A stretch of 32,281 nt of DNA from Cytidiella melzeri (Eukaryota > Basidiomycota > Agaricomycetes > Polyporales > Irpicaceae): the NCBI GenBank assembly GCA_022592445.1, contig JABYQR010000453.1, positions 1-32,281 on the forward strand. Reading direction: 5' to 3'. The translations under genes were made by a program, and so were the position numbers. A model generated the notes under the pieces. The model was given only the letters and a program-made list of their open reading frames with translations, ran no database searches and was not told the origin of the DNA. Shown piece after piece: positions 19,643 to 28,349 of this stretch (the first letter of the stretch is position 1; the number at the start of each line of letters is the position of its first letter).

Positions 19643-20933
19643 TTAGAGTAGAAGGCTACTGGATGCCACAGCTTGTCAGCTGGGTCCAGTTGTGATGGTA
19701 CCGCTCCTGTTGCAAAATTGCTAGCGTCTGTTTCCAGACGGAAAGGGTTTTTGTCATCTGGTATCCTCAGAATGGGTGCTGACGTAAACGACTGTTTCAG
19801 ACTTTGGAAGGCCTGTTCCTGAGCATCTTTCCAGATCCAGGATTGGTCCTTTTTTGTCAGAATAGTGAGCGGTTTCGCATGTTTAGCAAAGTCCTTAATG
19901 AAACGCTGATAGAAGTTGGCGAAGCCTAAGAAGGCTTGGACTTGCTCAACCTTTTCAGGTCACGGCCACTCAGTAACTCCGGTAAGTTTGGCGGGATCCA
20001 TCTCAATATGTCTGTGAGAGATGATCATGCCTAGGTACTCAATGCAATCTTTTTCAAAAAAGCATTTTTCCGGTTTGGCAAATAGATCGTTCTTGTGTAA
20101 ACACTTGAGCACTTCCTGTGTGATGCGACAGTTTTCCTTCTTGTCTTCAGTGAAGATGAGGATGTCATTGAGATACACCATGACATGTCCTTCTAAGATC
20201 AAATCACTCAGAATTTCATTTTCATAGCTTGGAACGTTGCAGGTGCGTTGCTGAAACCGAAATACATCACCTTGGCTTCAAAAAGGCTGCAGTGTGTGAT
20301 GAACACCGTCTTCCATTCGTCACCCTTTCAGATGCAAACGTTATTGTATCCCCATCTAAGATCTTTTCTTGAGAACACCTTAGCCTTGCTTAACGAATTG
20401 ATTAAATTGTTGATGCAAGGTATGGGGTACCAGTTTTTCACCGTGATGTTGTTCAGTTTTTGGTAGTCTTGCACAAGGCGCAACGAGCCATCTTTATTTT
20501 TGACGAAGAACACAGGTGCTGAAATCGGACTCTTTGATTTGTGGATGTAACCCTTTGGGAGTTCCTCTTTGATCCATTGATCTAAAGAATTCTTTTCCAC
20601 TGGAGACAGCGGGTATAGTTTAGCCGCTTTGGAAAGGGAGGCACCTTCCTCAAATTTGATCGCGTGATTGCACGGTTTGCGTAACGGCATGCGCTCTGAT
20701 TTTTTCTTTGAACAGACGTCACCAAATTCCCATAGATATTTTGGTACTAATGGCTTCCAATTGATGGATTCTTGTTCGTCAAAACCGTCTTCAAAGCCCT
20801 CATATTCCTTGCCAGAAAGTTCAGCAATTATTTCTGCTATTTCTTGGTCTTCTGGATTGTCTAAGTAGATCCAGTGGATGTGAGGATTGTCCGGGTTGAC
20901 ACTTCCTATTCCATCCAGGTTGTCTGACACCAA
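19643..20933 (-). pseudogene. Reverse transcriptase and start of RNase H (minus-strand gypsy), YLND in place of YLDD
   Basis: The 201-codon frame 20933-20328 holds the linker (VNPDNPHIHWIYLDNPEDQE), VFFVKNKDGSLRLVQDYQKL and KDLRWGYNNVCI, with the first catalytic Asp kept, then a stop. After shifts, 20202-19960 reads VMVYLNDILIFTEDKKENC: the catalytic pair is Asn-Asp (AAT at 20167-20169, GAC at 20164-20166), where the forward copy has Asp-Asn. EYLGMIISHRHIEMDPAKLT follows. RNase H starts FTSAPILRIPDDKNPFRLET and runs to FYSK at the Harbinger edge (19646). Stops and indels break the frame in at least three places. Confidence 0.88.
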
Positions 20934-20945
20934 AAGTCCCTTAGG

Positions 20946-21463
20946 TTACGCAAGCTCATTGATCTCTTCTTGAGTTACAGTGATGTTTTTACGAGCTCTT
21001 GGGGCACAGAGTTCAGGACATCTGGTAAATCTCCACTCACCATTTGCCCAATCTATCTCCGGATTGGGGCGGCGTAAGAAGGTCATCCCAATAATCATTT
21101 GTTTACTACCAAGATCAGTAACGAGCATGTGTTGTCTTGCTCTGTGCAAACCTATTTCTAGGTATGCACGTACTGAATGAGTGATTTGACCATCTTTATT
21201 GGGAGAAAGTCAATGTTGATGATGTTAAACGGTGATGCCAGTTGATTTGTGACCAGATTGTTACTTTTAACCACTGACTTACTGATGAACGTGGTTGTGG
21301 CTCCTGAATCTACCAGAGCTTTGACCTGCACTTTCTTTCCGTATACCCAAATTGTAACCAGTAGAAAAAATGAATTCTTAGAACGCGCTACATTTTTGAC
21401 AGTATCTACGGTACAAAGATCGAGGATATCAGGGCCTAAGCATGCATGTTTGCAGGGAGTCAC
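20946..21463 (-). pseudogene. Retropepsin-like protease region (minus-strand gypsy)
   Basis: VQVKALVDSGATTTFISKSV gives an intact D-S-G-A aspartic protease signature, and SKQMIIGMTFLRRPNPEIDW gives the C-terminal I-I-G motif. A frameshift near 21190-21230 separates the two parts. The first frame starts close to the gag stop at 21460, overlapping it by a few bases, so pol was probably reached by frameshift or reinitiation in the ancestor. This is the better preserved of the two protease copies. Confidence 0.85.
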
Positions 21464-22931
21464 ATGATGCTTTGGAAAAAATTCTTGCTCTTGGTCGGCT
21501 TTTTCCCTTTACCCTTGTCAGAGGACAGGTGAGGAGTCAAAGGTTCATCATCTTCAGTTGGAACCTCCTCAATATGAGCCACCAGCTCTAGGCGCGCGGT
21601 ATTAACATTTTTTGTTTTTGATAATGAAGCTTTAGGGGCTTTGGCCTTGCTGTCCGTCCCTGAGTCCTCGGCATCTGCTTCCCAAATCTTCTTCAGCGCC
21701 AAAGACTTGCCATTCTTCTTCACATCCTTCTTCTTCTCATTGGGCTTCTTCTTCAGACCGTTGAGGTTGCACTCATCTGTGTTATGTCCTTTCAATTCAT
21801 GGATGTGGCAGAACTTTTCCAACTTTTCAGTCAAGTTCACCTCCTTGCCTTTGCCCTTGTTCCGCTTCTCATTCTTCTTCTTCTTCTTATCCGCCACGTC
21901 CACCTCCATAGGAGTAGACGTAGCCTTTTCCTTTGCAAAGATCTGGCCCTGCGCTTTCTCCGGATAGACCTTCTTGTGGATGTCAAGCAAGAGGTCGAGG
22001 AACTGAGGCCAAGTTGTCAGAATTTGATTTTCATCTTCCCCAATCATGACAAGCCTCATGTTCTTCTTGATGACATGCTTGAGCTTGTGAATAAGCAAGT
22101 TGTCCTTGTATCCAGAAAGCCTGCCAAGCGTACAGAAGCGTTCTGCATACTTGACGAAGTTCTTATGTGCCAGATCTGTATTGTTGAACAAGGCATTGAG
22201 CTCCTTTCAAGCACCTTCCTTGTTGTCCCGTTGCCTGTATTGTACCTTGAGTTTGTTTTTGAACTCTTCCCACATTCCAATTGTCTGACCCTTTGTGAGC
22301 TTCTTGATTCACGGCTCCATGTATTGAGCCGCTGTGCCTAAGAGCCGGTTCATTGCAACGGCAATACGTTGCCTGTCTGTAGCAACGTTCTTGTGGACAA
22401 GTCACAGAGAGATCTTGTGATCTTGTTCAACCACTCGTTGAACTTGACCTTGCCATCAGTGCTGTTGAACTCCGGAGGTTTGCCAATCTTAGGCTGGCGC
22501 AAGGATCCTCCTTGTCCTTGAGACAAGGGAAGCTGGTTGATCTGGTTGACCACATTAGTGATCGTTGTTTTGACCATATCCAGGTCAGTGTCCATCCGCT
22601 GGACTTGCGTGTCAGCAGCGGACTGCAAATATAGGTCTTGATCGACCTTATCCACGTATTCCTGGAGGTTATCCTCCTCCAACAACAGCTAATTGTTCCA
22701 GATAAGAACAATCTGATTCATCATGTTGTGAACAATTGTAGTAGCCGCTTCTCCCTCAACTGTGCGAGTAAAGGCCCTTTGGGCTATGTTGAGGTTGTGA
22801 AAGATGTGCTGCTCAAAGTTCTCAACAGAAGGGTTATAGACGATGGGAGTGATTTTCCCAAAAGGAACAGAGTGAGTGAGGTTGGCAGCAGCGGGGGCAG
22901 CACTGGATCCGGCGTTGGATTGAGTGGCCAT
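21460..22931 (-). pseudogene. gag polyprotein (minus-strand gypsy)
   Basis: Starts MATQSNAGSSAAPAAANLTH at 22931. A TAG near 22690 interrupts an otherwise continuous frame (WNN*LLLEEDNLQEYVDK). The capsid-like part contains KIGKPPEFNS and FNEWLNKI, then shifts (about 22350-22400 and 22190), and resumes as LAHKNFVKYAERFCTLGRLSGYKD. The zinc knuckle reads C-X2-H-X4-H-X4-C (FCHIHELKGHNTDEC), a variant of CCHC with His as second ligand. A Lys/Glu-rich tail ends in FFQSIM. The architecture is that of basidiomycete gypsy Gag; the protein would form the particle and bind RNA. Broken here. Confidence 0.88.
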
Positions 22932-23101
22932 TTCTTCTAATTTCTTAGTTAGCAAAGGATAAGCAAAATACTATTTCTAGTAAAGAAGAAGAGAAAACAC
23001 CACTTTTCACACATTGAACTCTTGTCAGAGTTGTTTTCACACATTAAATCCTTTTCAGGAAGTTGTCACCAATTAAAATGAGGCTTGTCAGCCCATACAT
23101 T
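22932..23101 (-). other. Spacer between extra ORF and gag
   Basis: 170 bp of AT-rich sequence with short direct repeats (TTTTCACACATT twice, at about 23003 and 23034). No ORF. It could hold the gag translation start context or a second promoter; nothing decisive is visible. Confidence 0.4.
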
Positions 23102-23864
23102 TTATTCTGTTTCCACATATACAAAGGCGTTCATGTCAAACAGCCCTTCTAGTAGCTCTAAGATATACCCCCATCTCCAATGAATATCCACAAAACTTAT
23201 TCTACCTAAACTCTTTAAGTCCTTCTTTAACATCCTCCATTCCCAATTTGACATCTTGTCTGTATGATTTTCCTTAAACCACTGCTCAATCATGAAGACA
23301 CAACCAATCAGTAGCTGGGCTGTTTCTTGATGAGTGTTGAGCTGATGGTTAGACGATTGCCCACCACTCGAGAAGGAGGCGTCCAGCTTCTTGAGCACAG
23401 GCTGCTGTGACCATTGGTTCAAACTCCTGTTGACGAAGCATAAGCTTTGTTTCACGGAAGTGGAGAGAAGCGGGGAGCAGAGTGGGAGTGGAGATGTAAG
23501 TGCATTGGTTGTGCTCCTCAATACGCTGGAGAAGAGAAAGCTTGTCAGCTTCCTTCTTCTCTTGCTTCCCAATACGATTGAGAAGGCTGAGTTGAGACAT
23601 GAGGTGGGAGACCTTTCTCATGCAATCTTGGTCTGCCTCACGGTCGATGGTGGTGCAAGCCTGCTCTTCGAGGTTGATCTTCTTGATGAGAGGCTTGTTA
23701 TTGGGGTATTTGAGCCGGCGAGGCTTGCCAGCATCCTTGAACTTGTTGAGTGTCTCTTTCAAGATGGTGAGACGTTCTTGAAGTCCGGTGACTTTGTTGT
23801 GGACGGGGATGGAGTAAGGGGTCTTGCAACCAGATCTGACGGTGACGTAGCAGGAAAGCGGCAT
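23102..23864 (-). pseudogene. Extra ORF between 5' LTR and gag, unknown function, one frameshift
   Basis: The ATG at 23864 (MPLSCYVTVRSGCKTPYSIP) opens a 171-codon frame ending at 23349. A second frame, open from 23572, ends at 23102 (YILELLEGLFDMNAFVYVETE is its C-terminus). The best reading is one protein of about 250 residues with a 1-base shift near 23400, passing from MVTAA into KKLDASFSSGGQSSNHQ. The first part is rich in Lys, Glu and Leu with heptad-like spacing (LQERLTILKETLNKFKDA; LSLLNRIGKQEKKEADKLSL), so coiled coil is likely. The second part has aromatic stretches (MIEQWFKEN, WRMLKKDL, HWRWGYILELL). There is no known retroelement domain. Its position, same strand and same decay level suggest it belongs to the element; a captured host gene is the alternative. 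Confidence 0.55.
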
Positions 23865-24441
23865 GGTGAACTGTGTGACAGTGTGTGATGAGCTTGACAG
23901 CTCAGTGGCGTGCAAAACAAAATCTCCATAAAGGAGAGGTCCTGTGTGTGTGTGGGGTAGTGCTGGCGTCGGCCTGGACTCTCTCTCCAGGTCCGGTGGT
24001 GAAAGATCTCTGTCACGGTTTCACACGTGCAGCAAATGGTTGGCAGATCAGTATTACACTGACCCTAAGTCCAGCCAGAACAAGTTACCCGTCTTTGTGT
24101 CTAGGCACTCATGGGCTTCTAGTCCTGTTGTCTAGCTCTTATAATGAGCGTCTGACACCAGACTCCAGTATCGTCTGTGGGGAGGCACACTTTCATCATG
24201 TTGGCATAATGTCAACCCCTGCTCTGATCAGCTCTAGGAGCGTTGGGCGAGAGGGTGATTCAAGTTGTGCGTATCAAGGCAAAGCCTAGACACAACTACC
24301 ACTTAGAGCCTATGTTCTGGCTACCTCTATGTCTAGAGGATTTGTAAGGGGCCCACACACAGGCACAAGACCTAGAAGAAAAGGGAAGAAAACCACCAGC
24401 ACGTCCAGAGATGTGAGGGAGTAGGGGTAGTCTTATCCAAA
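23865..24441 (-). other. 5' leader of the minus-strand gypsy
   Basis: 577 bp between the LTR and the extra ORF, with no long minus-strand ORF. A CA/GT-rich run lies at about 23942-23955. Directly after the LTR end (24442) the minus strand reads TTTGGATAAGACTACCCC. TGGATAAGACTACC, starting 3 nt from the LTR, is the expected place and form (TGG...) of a tRNA primer-binding site; I could not match it to a particular tRNA. Confidence 0.35.
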
Positions 24442-25095
24442 TGTAACAGTAAGGTTACTACTCACCAGGTAAGTTGATAAACTGGGGAGTTGATTGAGAT
24501 AGAGAGTAAGAGGTGTGGTGAGCAGAATACTGTGAGGTACTGAGTAGTCCTAGTTCAACAGAGTGGATAAGACTGAGGGGATATTCCCTCAGGAGTTCCT
24601 CTATATATACATGAAGGGGAGGACCCCAGGTACTACCCTAAGACCCCTAATACCTACATGAGTAAGCAAAGTAATCTACCTTACTAAGCATGCCCTATGC
24701 CCTAGTGGTGCCACTTCAATAATCAACCAATAGCAATTGTCCCCATGACCTGACCCCATGACCTAGTCCCAAGGCTAGACTTGTTCTAGCTTGTTCTAAG
24801 ACAAGGATAGACTTTTCCAGAAGGTTATAAGAACTATGACATCATAGTTCCAGCATGTTCCACAAGGTTCCAGAGAGTTTTATCATGTGATACACAGATA
24901 AGGAAAAGAGCGCATCAGCACATCAGAGACAGAGGGCGCATCAGTGCATCAATGATGGAGTGCACATCAAGTGATAGGTGCTGAAATAAGCGCCGGAATA
25001 AGTGCCAGACAAGTGCTGGATAAGCGCCTAAATATTCGCAATAATACTGTTGCCTGTTCAGGCAGGTCTTGTAGAAACAATGAAAATCTGTGACA
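24442..25095 (-). mobile_element. LTR, family A (copy A3), shared by two gypsy internal regions
   Basis: The plus strand runs TGTAACAGTAAGG...CTGTGACA, 654 bp. On its left is the gypsy leader (so it acts as 5' LTR of the minus-strand element). On its right is a polypurine tract and pol 3' end (so it is also the 3' LTR of a second copy). TATA-like word at about 24601-24610. Its tandem array (about 24983-25040) is shorter than in A1 and A2. Confidence 0.9.
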
Positions 25096-25238
25096 TTACC
25101 CCCCCCCTTTTTGCTTTGAACTCCATGCAAAGATTTTTGAACAAACACCTTGGTCATTGTGTCCACTTTTCACCATTGTCAAGACGGTGCCTAAGCAGTT
25201 CTGAGTGACTTTAGCAGCATGTCCCTGACAGAGTTATC
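25096..25238 (-). mobile_element. 3' end of a third family A gypsy copy, with polypurine tract
   Basis: The minus strand reads CTTAGGCACCGTCTTGACAATGGTGAAAAGTGGAC, split here only by description: the first 15 bases and the last 20 match the 3' end of the palindrome arms. It then continues with about 75 bp absent from those arms, ending AAAAAGGGGGGGGGTAA (25112-25096) directly before the LTR. That purine run is the expected plus-strand priming site. The rest of this copy is missing; it is cut at 25239 by LTR A4. Confidence 0.85.
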
Positions 25239-25639
25239 TGTCACAGATTTTCAATGTTTCTACAAGACTTGCCTTACCAGGCAACAGTATTATGGGCAAT
25301 AATTAGGCGCTTATCCAGCGCTTATCTGGCGTCTATTTAGGCGCTTATCTGGCGCTTATTTCAGTGCTGATCAATTGATGTGCTGATGCGCCATCTGTCT
25401 CTGATGCACTGATGCACTCCTTTCCTTATATGTGTATCACACGATAGAACTCTCTGGAACCTTGTGGAACATGCTGGAACTATGATGTCATAGTTCTTTG
25501 AACCTTCTGGAAAAGTCCAGCCTTGGGACTGGGTCATGGACAATTGCTATTGGTTGATTGTTGAAGTGGCACCACTAGGGCATAGGGCATGCTTAGTAAG
25601 ATAGATTACTTTGCTTACTCATGTAGGTATTAGGGGTCT
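25239..25639 (+). mobile_element. Truncated LTR, family A (copy A4)
   Basis: Begins TGTCACAGATTTTC in plus orientation and follows the family A sequence for 401 bp as far as ATTAGGGGTCT, where the family D LTR begins. The last ~270 bp including the TATA region are missing and do not resume after the family D sequence. The left 5-mer is TTATC; no partner is found. Confidence 0.85.
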
Positions 25640-26129
25640 TGTCAGGAACACAACCAAACTCTATGAAGAGCGAGGAAGTGACAACAGAGGTGGGGAACAA
25701 CAAGCGAACTTGCGTGGACAATGATGACAAGGGAAATGGTAATGATGAAGAAGAAACGACAACAAGGGAATAGCTAACAATGAGCTAAAGACCAGGTTTA
25801 TATTAGTACAATGATGGACCTAGCACAAGGTCACCTCAAGACCAGGAGGTAGAATCTGGGGTCTTTAGGGAGCTACAGGGTGGGTTTATATACATCTCAG
25901 ACAAGGACCCCTGGTACCGGGTCTGTACTCCTAACACTGCTGTGGAAACGTATGGTGTGCTATGGTGTGATGTTCTACAATGTTCCACAATGTTCCAACA
26001 CCTTCTATGATCATGTGACCAGTCTGTCACATGTACTTGATCACATGCAGCAGCCATGTGCCATCAATAAAGATAAGATGAGGAAAATGAAAGGAAAAGA
26101 AAAGAAAAAAAGTGCGCATGTTTGTGACA
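25640..26129 (-). mobile_element. LTR, family D (copy D1)
   Basis: The plus strand runs TGTCAGGAACAC...TTTGTGACA, 490 bp. Parts of it (about 25880-26110) are matched in inverse orientation at 30608-30766 and 31392-31475. A TATATAAA-type word on the minus strand (reverse of TTTATATAC, about 25884-25893) gives minus orientation. The flanking 5-mers (GGTCT left, GTGCA right) do not match, so it is either one end of a lost element or a rearranged copy. Confidence 0.7.
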
Positions 26130-26806
26130 GTGCACCAGAATACTTCCCATAACAGAGGCAAAGCAATCAGCGAATCAACACTCGGCAGGACACAGTGTTA
26201 GTCAAGGCAGAGATCTGACGCGCGTCTTTACGACTGAAAGAGCGCTAACAGTCGCGAGCAGGTAATGCTGCGCTATTCAGGAGTTGCACATCGTGGTGTG
26301 ATAGGAGCCTTCATGAAACATGGTCTGCAAGTCAAATTTCTTCTAACGTTGGTCCGACCTGCATCCGAAACACTTGGTGGCTGGCCGGTCCGTACTCCAA
26401 TGCAAAGAGCACATGTCTGCAAGTTAGAGCCTAGTGCAAGTTCCCGGCCTCGGGTGTTTCCGGCAGGTTGCTGCCCCTTGGCAAGCCCTCAGATCCTTGG
26501 CAAGCCCTCAGATCCTTGGCAAACACCTCATGACCTCGGTGAATATTCTGTGCCCACGACACTGGGAAAGTGGGGGATTTGCCGCGCAGGAGGACGTGGG
26601 CTGTGCAAATGGCTGGATGCTGCCATGTCTTCACGCTTAGCCTTTTTCTGGGCGTATCAGCGTAATCTGATTACCTCAAAGCGAGCGCAAGTTCAGAGAC
26701 CTTGGAACACCTCTGGGTTCTATGAAGCTGGTGCAGAGGTGATCCTTCTCTGGGCCAAAGTCTCTTATGTCAATGGGGTGGAATTGCAGCAAATCCTTTG
26801 ACTTGG
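26130..26806 (+). other. Region upstream of the gypsy protease remnant
   Basis: A frame open from 26265 to the stop at 26799-26801 is in phase with the protease remnant that follows, but I see no gag or other domain in it. It contains a 19-20 bp tandem duplication (CCTTGGCAAGCCCTCAGAT, about 26476-26515). It could be a decayed gag or linker of the same element. Confidence 0.3.
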
Positions 26807-27320
26807 TGACCCGTATGAGGCCTACCTCTGGGCTCTTCCCCCAGGCAAAACAGCAGAACCATTTGTTGCAGCATGCAAGACCCATGCCCCAATGACAGTA
26901 AGGGCAGTTAGTGCCAGAACAGAGGAGATTGACGTGATGCTGAACCCAGGTTGCCAGATAGTCACTGCATCAGAGGCAGTCTGTCACGCGTTAGGTTTCA
27001 CTTACAACACAACAGTACAAATCAAGATGCAAAGCGCAAACGGTAAAGTCGACAAATTGTTTGGACTAGCAAGAAATGTTCCCTTTACCATTTGCAACAT
27101 GATGTTCTACCTGCAAGTACATGTAATCCAACAAACAGCCTACAACATTCTTTTGGGAAGGCCGTTTGATGTCATTGCTTCCACGGTGGTTTGCAACTTT
27201 GACAACAAAGACCAGACCATCACGCTTCACTGTCCGAGCACAAAAAAGGTCATCATGGTACCGACACATCCGAGAGGGCCTGTGCAATCTGACTGCCCAA
27301 AAAGGATTTTTGAGACTTGA
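26807..27320 (+). pseudogene. Gypsy-type aspartic protease remnant of a second element family
   Basis: The frame after TGA 26799-26801 reads DPYEAYLWALPPGKTAEPFV, then VMLNPGCQIVTASEAVCHAL, VQIKMQSANGKVDKLFGLAR, NVPFTICNMMFYLQVHVI and AYNILLGRPFDVI. This is the layout of the retropepsin-like domain of a different basidiomycete gypsy lineage (consensus LDPGCQIV...MQSANG...LLGRPFDV). The catalytic Asp position is Asn (LNPG). The reading ends at 27318-27320 without an RT. It is unrelated to the family A protease in sequence. Inactive fragment. Confidence 0.75.
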
Positions 27321-27379
27321 GGATTTGAGGCCCACTCGAGGAGATCTCTATGATACCCCCAAAATGACTCCAAAATCTT

Positions 27380-27774
27380 GTTTCCTCACCTCTGTATACA
27401 CCATGTTTAACTTATATTCCACTCTCAAATTGACTCTTGCACCTCCAACAACAACTATGGAATCAGAATACATGGCCTTGTCAAAAACGTTCGAGCAATG
27501 TACTTGGTTACGCACCATGCTCAATGAATTAAAACAGCAAGAGCCTACCATTCTATGCTGTGATAATCCTGGTGCTATCTACTTTACCAAAAATATAAAG
27601 ATAGAGTCACACTTGAAGCATATTGACAATTGATATCATTATGTTAGATAGTTTGTCAAAAATAAGAATACTGAGTTATACGCAGTCACAACTGAAGAAC
27701 AGATTGCTGATATCATGACAAAGTCATTGACATTTCTGGAGCAACTGTACTCTATTACAATTCCTGAAGAATGA
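27380..27774 (+). pseudogene. Ty1/copia RNase H C-terminal remnant
   Basis: Reads TTTMESEYMALSKTFEQCTW, LRTMLNEL, CCDNPGAIYFTKN, HLKHIDN*YHYVR*FVKNKN and TTEEQIADIMTKSLTF. These are the terminal blocks of copia RNase H (family pattern STTEAEYMALS...CDNQGAI...RTKHIDIRYHFVR...QLADIFTK). Glu of ESEY and Asp of CDN are kept. In-frame stops at 27631-27633 and about 27649. It ends with TGA at 27772-27774. No integrase, RT or copia LTR is recognisable nearby. It lies about 60 bp after a gypsy protease fragment on the same strand, a mosaic of two superfamilies. Confidence 0.8.
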
Positions 27775-28349
27775 AGAAGAATGGTTCCAGTGTGCTCCAG
27801 CACATTGATGCCTTTTCAGATGTGACCTTTTTGTCCCCCAAAGTGTGGGAATTTGATGGTAGAATACAGACAGTAACAGTGTCAATAACAAAACAATGGA
27901 TGCAGCTGATGGCATCACACTGGGCTTGTTATCAGCACTTTATAACTTTGTATCAGATCACTTTTGCAATCAAAATGCAGTTTTTGATTTGTACAGACTG
28001 CATATGGGTATAGGTGTGTACATATAGTACACCCTTGGATAGCCCTATCTAGTGACAGCATCCTGGTACAGACATCCTGTCAATTGAAGTGGGATCAAGC
28101 AAGTTATGGCCAGTCTACTGAAAAAAGTCATCCAGACTCAGATTCAAACTCCACTCCTGCTGGCGAATGATGTCAAATCCTGGTCAGGTACATGTGCAGA
28201 AATCTACAGACATTGCTTGCTCTCTGAACAAGGAACACAATTAGAAGACATGCCACACATAGTGTTGGCTCTGAGCAAGAATTACCAGCACCCCGGAAGC
28301 TAAGTACAAATTCTCAACCCCTACATCCTTGGACAATGTAAATTTGTGG
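27775..28349. other. Non-coding stretch
   Basis: Probably the 3' untranslated end of the copia remnant plus unidentified DNA. Short ORFs only. I see no LTR end. Confidence 0.4.

Larger units (their letters stand above)
14067..25095 (-). mobile_element. Near-complete Ty3/gypsy (chromodomain) element, family A, minus strand, with nested Harbinger
   Basis: Reading the minus strand: 5' LTR (25095-24442), leader, an extra ORF (23864-23102), gag (22931-21460), protease, RT, RNase H, integrase, chromodomain (to 14897), then 3' LTR (14722-14067). Without the Harbinger insertion it is about 8.1 kb. All frames carry stops or shifts. Outer 5-mers do not match (GACTC at 14062-14066, TTACC at 25096-25100), so it did not arise as a simple insertion with these two LTRs. 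The 5' LTR is directly preceded by another copy's polypurine tract, and the 3' LTR is the centre of a palindrome. Confidence 0.88.

Noticed and set aside
23391..23915. 165-codon plus-strand ORF opposite the extra ORF
   Set aside because: The minus-strand reading has charged, helix-compatible composition and lies in the element's coding direction; the plus frame is probably its shadow.
25640..26129. LTR D1 as an insertion with target duplication into LTR A4
   Set aside because: GGTCT on the left is not repeated on the right (GTGCA), and family A sequence does not resume after it.
26265..26801. 178-codon ORF as an independent gene
   Set aside because: It is in frame with the protease remnant but shows no domain, contains a 20-bp duplication and no credible start context. 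Treated as unassigned upstream sequence.
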